Part shown: positions 47,391-60,249 of the stretch, piece after piece
Layout: each line of letters begins with the position of its first letter
Numbering within the stretch: position 1 is the first letter of the stretch
Notes under the pieces: model-generated
The model's database searches: none
What the model saw: only the letters and a program-made list of their open reading frames with translations
What the model was told of the DNA's origin: nothing
Program-made: the position numbers and the translations under genes
Assembly (NCBI GenBank): GCA_030062745.1
Contig: CP099839.1
Span: forward strand, 41,589,891 to 41,653,890
DNA length: 64,000 nucleotides
From: Capitulum mitella
Lineage: Eukaryota; Arthropoda; Thecostraca; Pollicipedomorpha; Pollicipedidae
Direction of reading: 5' to 3'

Positions 47391-47985
47391 CCGGGCAGGG
47401 TGTGAGACCGAGCGAACTGTTGGCTGGCCCCGGGCAGGGTGTGAGACCGAGCGAACTGTCGGCTGGCCCCGGGCAGGGTGTGAGACTGAGCGAACTGTCG
47501 GCTGGCCCCGGGCAGGGTGTGAGACCGAGCGAACTGTCGGCTGGCCCCGGGCAGGGTGTGAGACCGAGCGAACTGTCGGCTGGCCCCGGGCAGGGTGTGA
47601 GACCGAGGGAACTGTCGACTGGCGCCGGGCAGGGTGTGAGACTGAGCGAACTGTCGGCTGGCCCCGGGCAGGGTGTGAGACCGAGCGAACTGTTGGCTGG
47701 CCCCGGGCAGGGTGTGAGACCGAGCGAACTGTCGGCTGGCCCCGGGCAGGGTGTGAGACTGAGCGAACTGTCGGCTGGCCCCGGGCAGGGTGTGAGACCG
47801 AGCGAACTGTTGGCTGGCCCCGGGCAGGGTGTGAGACTGAGCGAACTGTTGGCTGGCCCCGGGCAGGGTGTGAGACCGAGCGAACTGTCGGCTGGCCCCG
47901 GGCAGGGTGTGAGACCGAGCGAACTGTCGGCTGGCCCCGGGCAGGGTGTGAGACTGAGCGAACTGTCGGCTGGCCCGGACAGACT
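47390..47985. repeat. Minisatellite, 39-bp unit, about 15 near-identical copies
   Basis: cgaactgtcggctggccccg and gggcagggtgtgagaccgag make up the unit. Copies differ at only a few positions (c/t in ctgtcgg, c/t in gagac.gag), with one divergent copy near 47,590-47,630. Thirty-nine is a multiple of three, so frames on both strands stay open, giving the longest open frame in the window (46,879-48,174). Confidence 0.96.
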
Positions 47986-47989
47986 GTCA

Positions 47990-50900
47990 CATTTCAGTGC
48001 TGTTTGAAGTCATGTTTCAACAGTTTGGCAGAGCCTTTGCGGAGACAACCTGAAGCTTTCAGTTCAGTGCAATCGGCTTTGCGGGACATATCTTCCGTCG
48101 AGCGATTCGAGATTGCGGTGATTGTCAATCCGGTTCTCGGAAATACAGATTCCCGCACCCTTCACTGTGCCTGACTTCCGGGTAAACGATTACGTTCCCG
48201 GGTGTTTTCAACCAAGCTCTCGCTTGGTCTAGTGTCAGGCGGAGTGGGCGAACTAAGCGAATGAGCGCAGTCATAGGCGCAGTCGATGAAAACCAGGATA
48301 ATGCTTGCTTGCTTGATTGATTGGTTGTATTTCACGACGTCTTCTGAGTAACGCTTCCCTGCTCAACATCCTTGATGCCCGTGGAAATACCTCATTTCTC
48401 AAACCTTTTCAGCATGAACTATAAACTCAGATATATTGTGAAGTAATCCTGGTTTAAACCAGCGTTTTGAAATTAATATAAAGAAGCACCCATGTGGGAG
48501 TTCTACTTATTTCGAAAGACCTCATTGCAGATCATGTGAGAAAATTCCTGATGCGGCTTCCATAAAGGGAATTGGAAATTACACACGTTTTACTTTAATA
48601 AACTGCGTTGTTCTTCGGGCCTGAGGCGGTTTTCTACTTAAGCTCTATCAGTTTTGAACAGTTAGCTAATTTTGTGCGGCAGCCTCTCATTCGCCAGCTT
48701 GGTTGGCAGAGACCCACTTTGAGGGGCGTATTCAAGGCGGCCAACCTCTTCCCTTGCGATTTAAAATTTGACGTTTCTTTACGCATCCAAAATGAAAATA
48801 AGTAAATGCCTGCAGAACTCGAAAATAATGTGACCGAAATCCGAAGAGTTTTCAGTTTTGAGAGAGGATAGGTTTATCCTGGCTCCCTCCTTGACGAAAT
48901 CGTTGCTGCGCTGCTGCTGCTGACTTAAGAAGTAAGTTGGCAGTAAAAGCTAAGTTATGTGTGATTTGTAGTTTACACTAGTCACTAGAAGCTCACTGAT
49001 TTGAGTTGAGTGAACAGGCATGCACCACAGCATCATTGATTACTTGCTTACGACATCTGCATCATACCATGCATGCCCCCACTAGTATAATGCCGCTCTT
49101 CAAGATGCCTTGTGGAGCGCGTGACAAGCGAGGCCTACTTCGTTACAGCTGCATCAGTACTTTTCCTTCATGCATTTCGCACTGCAGTATTGTTTATGGA
49201 TTTGTTTCATTGTTTCACATCGGAAGAATTGCAGTTTCAGATGTAACGCGTGCCTGCGACATTTTTCGCTGCCGTTGCTGAACGATTCAAAACGCCTGTG
49301 GAAAGATTGGTCTCAGAGCGACAGCATGACGCGCGAGATGGTCATATCGAAGAAAGAGCTTGCAAGCTAACGCATAGCAAACGCATAGGGATAAAATGTG
49401 AAGCATTGTGCTGTCGCCCAGCGAAAACTCCATGACTCGGTGCCCAGTAGTTTCTAAGTTATTAGCCTCCAAAAAGTGTTATGGCCGGACTGGCTGCGCA
49501 GTTTGACTTTTTTTGCTGGTTGAAGTAAGACTCATTGGGCCTTCGGCCTCATTTTTGATCACACGGGACCGGGAAATTATTTCCTTAAAAACAAGGCTAC
49601 CAAAAAAATTCGTTCCGGCCGAAGTATGGTTTACTGTTTACCACATGTTGCATTTAAGAATACGTCGCACAAGGAAATTTATGTATATATGTGGGGTTCC
49701 GGCCATCGCCAGCTTCGCCAACATCGATATGTGCGTGTTGCAACATACAAAAACTGGCGATTTTGTATCGTACTACAATGCATGCAAACACGAATCGGCT
49801 ATGTAGTTTATGTGATATTCTAGCCATAAAGGTATTCGTATGGCTTTGTTCGCATTCTGTGTTTGATTGTGTTATGAAGGTATAAAATTGAATGAAGTTG
49901 GCTAAGTTGCTTTTAAGATACAAATCCTGAATATACCAGGCTTGAAAAAATAAAATGTCCGCGGGCCGAAATCGTTTCCCAGGTCATTTGACTGTGGCTT
50001 ACAGCTGATCAGACACAGATATAGAAGTACATATCATGCACGAGTCACGTAAAAAACTTCGTAATGGTCGGAACAAAAGGCTAGTTCACTGTGAAACCTT
50101 TTTCGTGACGAATGCATTCACATTTTATCACACGGCGCACTTGGCTGGACATTTTTTGTTTAACTTTTTCTTTTTTCGACCCAGCCAGACAATATGTGGG
50201 CACCTGTTAGTTTCTGTAGATACGGCAGCCGGTAGTCAGGGTCAGTAGGAAGTATCTGACCCTGGTCGGTAGCTGGTAACTGCAGGTGTCAAGGGTTCTT
50301 ATCATCGACAATCCGAAAATCAAAAAGGACATCAGACTTGACCAGATTTTTGACATTCTTAGGGCATTCGCCCGGTTTTGGGCATCAAAGAAACGGAGCA
50401 TGTGTAATGGGTTTCATGATACCTATTGTGCGTTATAGACGCGGCTTATAAACGCTTTCGGAAAAGCGCGCGGTCTACGTATAACAACCATCTACCATGT
50501 GATAAAGTACATTATTACATACATACGTATTCCTCTTTGATATGTATGGAGTCAAACTGTTCATCAGATGCGCGCGCCTATGGTAGGCACTCCAGTATGC
50601 GGTAAAGCAAACAAATACCGTTGTCGGTGCGAACATTGGAATGGTGTATTCTTTTATGGCTCTAAGAGTTCATTATTCTTCATTCTGCAAAAATAATGTG
50701 GATGGGAGTACCATAAAATCTCACCAACTCGCCATCCAAGCAGGAGTTTTGAGCTGGTATTATCGGTATTGTGAACGTCGTTAGCTTTGCTAGACGAGGT
50801 AAAACAAGCCAGGCTATAGGAGGCAATGATTACGTCGAATGTGACGCATAGGCACGGGCAACTTTTATCAGGAGGGTTTAATAATAACGACCCATATAAA

Positions 50901-51050
50901 CAATAACAATAAGAGTACTGATATATAAGTTGTACGAATTTCACTGGCATAACCATACCCTGATAAAACAAGCCTTAGATCTGGGCTGCTTGTACAGTCT
51001 GTGGACGTTGAGATTCGCGAGGTAGGATTAAATTTCCCAGGTAAATGCTT
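47990..51050. other. Intronic stretch, no exon recognised
   Basis: Mixed to AT-rich. Small inverted motifs: ccaagctctcgcttgg near 48,212 and ggccttcggcc near 49,538. A faint inverted match between 49,540-49,570 and 49,955-49,985 may mark another eroded element. Confidence 0.4.
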
Positions 51051-51639
51051 CGGTCCGGCCCGGCGAGCTGACACCTCAGGCGCTGCGCGGCCGGCGTCCG
51101 ATTGGCTGGTTTGACACCAGACCGGGGGCTAGTCCGCAGTCGGTTAAGTCTCTCGTGAGTGCTATGTCTCATGGCTTGAGAGACTTGATGTCAGATCAGC
51201 TGCTAACCCCACCAGGAGTAATCTCTGTCTGCTCGAGCTTCGGATCTCAACAAGAAGCAATTTGTGAATCTCCTCATACGCAGCAGCGCTCAGTCCAGAT
51301 GTCAGAAAGCAAACTGTGAAACTTCCCAGAAGGTCTTACGCCGCCGCATTGGCCAAAGCATTTCTCAGTTTTAGAATGCTGCTGTTTACGGAACGCATGT
51401 CTCAGTAGGTCACGTGCATCATGTAGCGAACTGCCTCTCAGTATTGCGGCAGCATACCTCTGTGCGCGCCGCTGGTAGCCACTGTCGGCCAATTGTGTGA
51501 AGATAAGAGGTGGTGTAGGCCCGGCGCAGTGGGGCGGCGTGAGTGAGCGGCCGGACGGCGGCACCACGCCCAGCCGGGGCCGTCAGCGTCCGCACGTTGT
51601 GATCGGTCTGCAGCGGGCGTGCAGAAACTGTGACGGCGC

Positions 51640-52060
51640 CTGCCTTTGATCGCCCGGCCTACACAGAGCAGCGCTCCGGCTCTGGCCGGCCCTACACGCA
51701 GCAGTGCTCCTACTTTGGTTCATGGTGCCCGCTGTCGGTGGCTGTCGGCTGTCGGTCGCTGTCGGTCCTACACGCAGCAGCGCTCTTACTCTGGCCAATG
51801 GTGCCCGCTGTCGGCAGCCGGCCCTACACGCAGCAGTGCTCCTACTCTGGCTAATGATGTCCGTTGTCGGTGGCTGTCGGCTGTCGGTCGCTGTCGGTCC
51901 TACACGTAGCAATGCTCCTACTCCGCTTAATGATGCCCGCTGTCGGCGGCCGGTCCTACACGTAGCAGTGCTCGTACTCCGGTTAATGGTGCCCGCTGTC
52001 GGCGGCCGGTCCTACACGTAGCAGTGCTCTTACTCCGGTTAATGGTGCCCGCTGTCAGCG
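51640..52060. repeat. Minisatellite, about 56-bp unit with a longer variant
   Basis: cctacacgcagcagtgctcc and aatggtgcccgctgtcgg recur about seven times. Some units carry an extra ggctgtcggctgtcggtcgc insert of about 22 bp. It ends about 285 bp before the motif Ia exon. Confidence 0.88.
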
Positions 52061-52130
52061 ACATGTGGTCGGGCTCCGCCGCCGCCCAGGCTGGGAACGT
52101 CCCGTGTTGGCCTGCGTGTTTCGATAATAA

Positions 52131-52436
<306 letters not shown>

Positions 52437-52944
52437 TAAGCTGCGCGGGTCGACGTTGTCACCGACTACGAAATGTCAGCACGGTAACGAGACTCCAACG
52501 AGCTGCAGAAGTTCCGGGAGACGACATTCAAACACGTAATGTAAGCGCGGTGGGGCCGTGGACGCGATAGAAGGCTGGATACCAACACGTGAGTGATATT
52601 CGGTGGGTCGTAAAACTTTGGACACGAGATGCAGTTATATCACGAAGTTATGGGTCTCGTAGGAGCCTTGGACGACGAAGAACCACCATTAAGGTAAGCC
52701 GTGATGGGTCAAAGGAGTTTTAGAAGACTGCAAGCAAACTTGCAGTACGTTACCGCGTCGTTTCGTTCTGTCCACGCTAGAGTTGAAAGCCGCGACTCTC
52801 GTGAAGCAGTCGCACCGCTCCGCGCGAATTACGAATGAGACGAGTGGTGGCAGACGTGGAACTTCTCTGCTCTGTAAAAGCCCTCGCCGGACATAAGAAT
52901 TTTCACCTCCGGACGTAAGGATTTTCACCTACCCGCCCGACGAG

Positions 52945-53815
52945 AGGGTTGGTTGCCACCCCCTCCCCGTCCTCCTCTCCCCCGTCCATTTCGTTCCGGA
53001 TTGAGATAAAACGACGAAACCAAAGCGACCGTGCGGTTTGTTTCTTTCTGATTCTAGTGGTATACGCTTTGGCTTCTTTAGTTCACTTGGTGACCTGTCA
53101 GGTGGGGGGAAGTGGGAATATCACGCCGTTTGCCGTCTCTGCCGTCATCGTGGTCATTTTACGGCATGTGAGCTTCCAAGCCACGGCTTTGTGGCGGCTT
53201 GGCGCTAAAATTGATCAACCCTTATATTTAACGATTGTTTGTGTTTCTCTGGACCAAGGTCAAGCCAGTGAGAGGTCAGGTGTCATTGTCATGTTTTATT
53301 ACGCCGCTAGTGTCAAGAACTATGGTTCACTACCACAGAATAGTGTTGTGGTCATGGAATGGGACAAAAAAAAATAGTCGCCGTTACTGAAATCAGCGCC
53401 AAAAATTACCCCAAATTCGGTTCAGAGGCATTTTGAAGTAAAATAAGGCCCCTCACTTGGCCTCGGAAACGTCGCTGACCTTTCCAGCCACGGTATGTCA
53501 TCAGGTACACGCTGAAACATTCGTGAATCAAAAATTGGCCCCATATCTCCCGGAACACCTGAGAAAGAAGCCAAAACGTAGTACAGATCTAGGCAATGTC
53601 TCGACAACGTCGTCGTAACTCGATGACCTGACATGACTTGAGTATCTGGATACAAAGAAAGATATTTTCCTGTTGGGTTTGGGGGAGATGCGGAAAGCAC
53701 ATAAAGTCAGCAACGGAAATTTGTAGCTTCTTGGCGCGGGTCGTTCGCCGGTAGTCTGAAAAGAGCCTCATGGTGGGATGGCAACCTCCCTCCCCCCGGC
53801 CGTCGTCCGGCTAGG
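52945..53815 (-). mobile_element. Inverted-repeat element family 1, copy A
   Basis: Sister of the copy at 30,300, in the opposite orientation. Its ends are GGTTGCCACCCCC (52,951) and, inverted, GGTTGCCATCCC (53,780), with AGGGTT just outside both. A + strand frame of 142 codons (52,949-53,377) crosses it. Parts of that frame (SAVIVVI, GVIVMFYYAASVKNYG) resemble the matching reverse-strand frame of copy B (SAAIVAL, GNIIIIFSDAATAKNF). Either the element once encoded a protein, or the resemblance follows only from the DNA match. It lies in the BRIP1 intron, about 500 bp after the motif Ia exon. Confidence 0.6.
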
Positions 53816-53819
53816 GTTA

Positions 53820-56800
53820 ACCCTCGCGAGGTTGGTCAGACAACGTATGCACAAGGTCAACAAGTCATTGAGAGTCGAGAGACGATGCCCAGAAATGACA
53901 GGCAACGACGAATCGTTTTAGGCCCCCTGCATGCCTTCGGTGTGATAGCGTGGCCCACGATCGTGGGGCCGGTTCAGTGTATCGCAGGACGCCGTCGTCC
54001 TCCGTTAAATGGCTCTCCGCCGGTGTCTGCTGGAGCCTTGGAAACGCCTCGGGCTTGTCAAAGGTCGCCGTCGCAGGTGTACTGTGCGTAGCATATCTCA
54101 AGTCCGCTGCGTCGTTAATGCGTTCTCGGCATTAACGTTGGAGCATTGCGAATGCACAAAGTCTGGTTCTGGACAGATGGATTGGTGCTGGAAATTAGGT
54201 TTAAAAATACTTCCAGCTTACATCGCAGTCTCTGGGTGTTCATGGACGGAAAAGCCGGCTGCAAAGCTGTTTCGAAATCCGTCTGCCCTTTTCGTGTCGC
54301 GCGTGAAATGAAAGGGAATGTGTTAATTGCACTGATGTACAACGCATATTTTCGTGCTGGCTTAGCTCGGACGAAGCGGCCTCCACTGCTGTGATTCGTT
54401 GACTGCAATAAAGGTCTCACCGTCTGCGGCATGTTCGTTACTCTGTATCCAGTGCGTACGGTTTTGTCACGAATCTTGGTACTTTTTTTCGTGGCTGCAG
54501 TAGTCTGTCATCATTCGTGTCTTCTGTCGTCTCCTTGAAATGCGCTGTAACTGGCTTTAGTTTCTGTCACGGATCTGTTGGCTCGTCAGCTGTCCCGGTG
54601 TCGGCTGCCTGACTTTGTCTCAGCTCGCCAGAACCCGCCAAAGCTCGAACAAACAAAGTGTGGACGGGCTGAATGGTTGGCCTGATAGTGGCCTGTACCT
54701 CAGCTACCTTCATCAAGCATATGAAAGCCGGTCCTAGTGTGCAATAGGTCGTGTTAATGCTCTGTGGGAACTAAGGTCTTTCCGCAACCTGAACAAACTG
54801 CGCGATCTCCCGATAGTCAGTATCCCGGCACTGAACAGAAAGCAGGGTTAAGATGTACATGAAACATCTGCAGATATGCTGATGCACTTGTCATATGCCT
54901 TTCACGCAAAGCAGCACTGATTTCCATTTGATGAAGTGTCCGGAAATGTGAACGGCTTTGTATTGGCCACACGATCAACAACGTTCAAGTATCATACCTA
55001 TCGCTCCGCGTCTGTGATGAGTTGAATTTGGTTTGCATATTTTCAGACGGCGATTTCTCGATCTTGTCTTCTTACGATGCATGACAAATGGACACGAAGA
55101 GAACGTTTTTAGTTATCCTCAGTCCATCTAAACTGTGGAAAATCGATCGTGGAGACGTTGGGACGACTTGGTACACTGCTTGCTCCACCTGTTGAGGCCG
55201 GCGTCGATGGTTCGAGGGCTAGAAATATGGAAAATGTGTAGAAATAGTGATATGGGAACCGCTAACTTAGCGGAAAGTTTTTTTGGACGCCAGATGCTGC
55301 CCATCGTACGTCATAAATATTTCAGATGAGTCAAGATGGATTGCGTGGGTTTTTGTGGTATGCACGTAACTATTCGACACCGTAACGGGGAAACCTTTAG
55401 TTTACCTTCTAAACGTCAATGGGCCGTCTTTTTCGGACGTGTGGAGCCCTCTTTTATCGCTAAAAGTAAAGTGGCTTCATTTTCATCCAGACTGACATTC
55501 GGAATGTGTAAAAGAAATACTCGTTAATCGTACTCGTACGGAGACTTACGTAGCCGCAATACGCGCCAGAGCGAGCTATTCTACCTGGTCCGCTCGAGAT
55601 CAGAGTCCGGCAAACGTCGCTTTGCTCACCGTGGTGTGGCAGGCCTCAGCCATTTACCCCCTGGTATGTAGGTCCTTTCACCTAGACCTTAAGACCGCTC
55701 TGAAACGACGCTTAATGGAAGGGAGCGGCTTGCACTGATTGTGGCTCATGCAGTTTAATTTTTGTTCTTGTAATAGCATACTGTCCCTTCTTGTCGACCG
55801 ATGGTGTGTGCGCGTGTGACTGCGTCACCTAGTACCTCATCTGACTTTTTTGTAACTTTTTTTCGTAATTTGGAACAATTATCACAAGGAGGTATTCAAG
55901 CCCGACCTGAATGTTATAGCCACTCAGACGCAACGTGGCGGCAACGGTTGGCCTCGCTGCAAAAATTAGCCCCTTCCGAGCATCGTGTTGTCCGCGTGAG
56001 CTTTCCAAGATTTCAGATGCCTTTCGCCTACCTGGGAAACACGGGTTACGGACGATCGGGTTCGGCCGTCGGACCTTATCCCGCCACATGGGCCCCGTGT
56101 GATCGAACTCCAACGGCCAACCGCGCCCCTGAGGTCTGTTCACATCCTGTAACCTTTTGTGGGACTGTCGGAAATTTTTTAGAACGCTTGGGAATTATGG
56201 ATGCGAAAACCGGCGCAACAGGTGTTGGTCAGTGGTCAGTAAGCTCGCGGAAAATGGCGCTTGCTTCATTCAAGCATGCACGGGACACCGATTATATATT
56301 TTGCCGAACATTGCGCCGCATCATCTGTAATCGTCATGTCACTGGGGCCGAATACAGACTCATAAACTAACGCCTACGACTTGAACCGACAACGTGAGCA
56401 AATCGTGAACTCACCAACCGTGGCAAGCGGATGGTTGGCGATCGTCGTACAGTTTCGGCTGGGGAATATGGCGAAGCAATGCTTCAGAACTCGTACTTCT
56501 GCACTTGATCCAGTCCCGTCGCTTACCAGCGTCTATGATTGGTTTGCATGTTTTTTATCCGAGTGCTTCAGTCTCAAGGACGGTGCACGAGCAGGCTGCG
56601 TGTTCCCTTTGATGACCCATAAGGGTAGCATTTACCGCAGTAGGTGAACGTTACCCTCGTAAGATCTTAATTTTATCTGCGGCAGCGTTTTTGTGTCCGT
56701 GAAACCAGTTTTTTCACTGCTTCACAATCTTTCGCGATTTTTATTTTGCTATCTTGAGATTTCTTTACGAATCGGCGGTCGCAGGCCCGTTTATTTCCTG

Positions 56801-57255
56801 TGGGCATTGCTAGGCAGTACGATGTTTCACTTACGGCCAACCGTCCGTTTAAGGTGTCTCAGTGATTAACATCCCTTCACACCGTGCCTTGCGTCAGTCA
56901 AAAGGAGGCAGTGATGATGACGGAAAGACTCGTTACTGGGCAGGTAAAGTCTCGAAGACGCGTCCCATTCACAAAGTTGCAACATTCCGAAGGAGGTCGC
57001 ATTTCTTGCTCATTTTATGTCCAACAGCAGGCTGCCGACAGGAGCTCCTGGTTCGTGTGAAACCGTTGATTTAGTCACGTGTTCCGGCTCTTCCGATCTG
57101 CGTTGGGAAGGCGCCGTTCGGTCGCGTTCGATGCCCGTTCGATGCCCGTTCAATAGAGTAGTAAAATATATATTCATCTCAGTCTGGTTGCTTTCCAGCG
57201 GACCCCTAGCACATCCCATTTTCCGCCCCCCTGTTCGCGGATAAAGGCAAGTACA
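53820..57255. other. No recognised gene
   Basis: Mixed composition. The longest frame (55,801-56,370, 189 codons) has no domain I can name and no flanking splice logic tying it to BRIP1. Confidence 0.45.
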
Positions 57256-57259
57256 GAGG

Positions 57260-58950
57260 CGCTCAGCGCCTTAATCGGCGGCGCATTGATGCGCCCCAAG
57301 GCCGGCGGTGGCCTTCCGTGGGATTTTGATCGGTCCTCTCTCTCTGGGCGGCCGGCTGCCGGGCCGGGCCGCGGCGCCGATCGGACAGTTCTGGCGCGGC
57401 CGACGCCGCCCGGCGGCCGCGGCCGGCGCCGCTCAATAGCTCGGCGCCGAACCCGAGCCGGCCGGGCATTGTGCCGGCTCAAAGCGGGCGGCCGGCAGCC
57501 GGCGGCGGCGCGGCGGCCGCTCTCAGCCGCGCCGCCGGCTTTCATCCCGGCCGCCCGAGCGCGGGGGGGGGCTGCGAATGAAGGGTGCTCGAAGCGCGCT
57601 GGGGGCGGGCGGCCTGGCGGCCAATCGCGTCCTCCGCTATTGATTGGCAGCATGGCGCCGGCGGTGGTGGCGGCGATGGCCGCCCCCTGGCGTCGGCCGG
57701 AGCGGCCGAACGGCGTCCGTGTGCAGTCGGCCGCCCTCGGTCAGACGGTGGGGAGCCGGGCACCGAGAGCTGCCGGAGAGCCGGAGACCGCCGGCCGTCT
57801 CACGGACGGTCCGGGAGCGGCGGACCGAGAGGTCGGACCGCCACCGCCGATCGACGGGTTGTCGGCTCCAGGCAGCTCACAGCGGACCGGCAGCGCGCGC
57901 GGCACCGCCAACGTTCCGTTGCCACTGTCGGCCAGTCCGCCGGAGACGGACGGGCGGGGATTGTCACGCTCCGGGGCCAAGTCCCGAACTCACGGCTACA
58001 CCCATCACGACCCACAGCGCAGTCGTGGGGGACTGCGGAGCTGAGGAGGTCCCCGTATGTTTTTAAAATATCCCACGTGTGATGTTCCCCTCGTTTGTCT
58101 GCCTCTATAAGAGTCAGATCGGGTGCAGTCCAGCTAACGCGGCCCGACGCTGGGACTGCATGCCGAGCCCTGACCGCGGCCGACGCTGAGCTCATAGGCT
58201 GGCGGCGGCGGACAGGAACCGCAGGGGTCGCCGCCGGCCCGCCCTCTGGGTGGTCGCCGGTCGCCGCCGGACCGGCCTCTGGGTGGTCGCCGCCATCGCG
58301 CCGACAAGTGCCAAATACAGCCACGGCACATAAATCCTGGAGCAGGGTGCGGGTCCTGTCGCCGCGCGGCAGGCGTCCTGTCGCGACTGGGGCGTGTAGG
58401 CCGAGTCGTCTGCCGCCGCCGCCGCCGCCGCCGCCGGGGACGACCGGGCCGAGCTGGACGGTGTCGGACCGAGGAGAGTCGTCCAGGGCCGTGCAGTCTC
58501 CCTCCTTCCGCGCCAGGCTGCCGTCCAGACGGACGCTGTTCACTCGGATACAGCGATCACGGACGGCGCGGCCTCAGACGGCCATTGATCACCGATGCGA
58601 GGGAGCCCGGGAGGCGATTACGCCGGCTCAGCGGCGTTTTTCCTGCGTTGACGGGATTCCGCCGTCCGCAGAGGCGGGTCGGCGAAACACGATGGAAGCG
58701 GTTAATGCTAATGCACGAGCATTAGTGGATATCGGCTGCCGTGCGGCGATGATCTTTTTGCGGGCGGATTTTCGTCGGTGCGTCACGCCCGGGCCGATTA
58801 TCCCGTTCAGCCGTGCTGGAGACGGCTCCGGCGCCCATAAGCCGGCACACCGCTCGCAGGTATTCGCGGACGTACCCGAGGACCTTGCGAAGCGGCAGCC
58901 TTTGACGCGGCTTTGTTTGCGTTTGCGTTGTCTCGTATGCAGATAGGCTG
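57260..58950. other. GC-rich island in the right part of the window
   Basis: A CGGCCG-rich block with long overlapping frames (up to 283 codons), a run of nine G at 57,563, a duplicated cctctgggtggtcgccg word (58,242, 58,277) and a CCG run at 58,410. It could be a promoter region; no exon is supported. Confidence 0.4.
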
Positions 58951-58954
58951 GCGA

Positions 58955-59900
58955 TGTTTTTCCGCAACGTGGCAAGGCGATTCCCAGCTATCGGCTCCAG
59001 CTTCTTGTTGGATGTCCTTGCATGTGGTACATCGGACTCATGAAGGTCATGGGATCAGGAAACAGTCGTGTTGTTTTCAATGTGATAGCGGCATTCGTTA
59101 GCCACGCTTGTCTAAATGAAGTATCTCACAGCCGCATTCGGGCATCGTACTCCTTACGTGTTTAATCCTTCCTTACGTGCTATAAATGCGGTGAGAAAGA
59201 TAATTGGCGAATGACATTGGTTGAAGCACGGTTGATGTGCTTCACCTACGAAATTGATTTACTAGCAGAAAATACTTTTGCGCTTATATTCATCAGGAAG
59301 CAGTTCATCGCTTTTTTCTTTGTCGGAGCCATTTTTTCTACGGCGTTTTCGGACGGTAGAATGGAACTGGATGATTGAGGAAGGCAGCGTTGCAGGACGC
59401 ATCGTTATATTCGCTAACTGTGGCCGTCTGTTCTTTGAACATCACAGTGCTGCTGAAAACTTGTCGCTCGAGCGAAATGGGCATATTTTCACTTATGAGT
59501 GTTTGGATCCTTTTTGTTTTTGAAAACCCGAGATATTGGAGGCGTCTCAGGGATCATAAGGACTCTCGGGGCTAGGCAACAACCAGTTGAAAAGACCATT
59601 TAGCAGTTTGCTTTATCATGTATCCGTTCCTTCTGCCTGGTGCCGCTATAAAAACCCTGCGACGAAGGAAAGTTTCTCCAGCTGTGTTGACTTGACGGTC
59701 GGCCGGGCGGTAGTCAAACGGAGCGTGCCGACCGGACTGCAGCACCTCCCCTGAGTCGGACACGGCGGCGACATCATGTCTCCGCCGTGTCCGTGATCCG
59801 GCGTGTCCGATTACACAACACAGCCGTCCCGCCACCACCCTGTGGTGCTCAGCCACCCGCTCCGTGTCGTGGTCAGCTTCAGCTGTATGTCTGAGGCCTC
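58955..59900. other. No recognised gene
   Basis: AT-richer to 59,650, then GC-rich up to the 37-bp array. A TATA-like ctataaaaacc at 59,646 has no supported transcript. Confidence 0.45.
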
Positions 59901-59904
59901 GGGG

Positions 59905-60245
59905 GCCGGACAGTAACTGGACCGGCATGTCATCCCCGAGGACCGAACGTTAACTGGACCAGCGGGACACCCTCGGTGACCGGACACTAGCTGGACCAGC
60001 GGGACACCCTCGGTGACCGGACACTAGCTGGACCAGCGGGACACCCTCGGGAGCCGGACACTAGCTGGACCGGCGGGACACCCTCGGGAGCCGGACACTA
60101 GCTGGACCAGCGGGACACCCTCGGTGACCGGACACTAGCTGGACCAGCGGGACACCCTCGGTGACCGGACACTAGCTGGACCGGCGGGACACCCTCGGGA
60201 GCCGGACACTAGCTGGACCGGCGGGACACCCTCGGTGACCGGACA
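59905..60245. repeat. Minisatellite, 37-bp unit, about 9 copies
   Basis: ggacactagctggaccagcg followed by ggacaccctcggtgacc repeats every 37 bp. Two variants at the unit end (ggtgacc and gggagcc) alternate in blocks. Confidence 0.94.
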
Positions 60246-60249
60246 GTGG

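Noticed and set aside
46879..48174. Longest open frame (431 codons)
   Set aside because: It owes its length to a 39-bp tandem repeat that cannot introduce stops. The rest is GC-rich with no domain.
48212..48227. Hairpin ccaagctctcgcttgg
   Set aside because: A 6-bp stem without conserved flanks; not a histone-type 3' end or other known element.
56100..56200. EVCSHP...VGNF peptide resembling the next human BRIP1 segment (CVHPEVVGNF)
   Set aside because: Spacing and surrounding residues do not match, there is no acceptor in the right phase, and the iron-sulphur cysteines do not follow. Judged coincidence.
57286..58946. Frames of 252 and 283 codons
   Set aside because: GC-island frames without domains, conserved-looking motifs or splice logic.
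59646..59656. TATA-box-like ctataaaaacc
   Set aside because: No initiator, transcript or coding exon can be attached to it. Such words are expected by chance.
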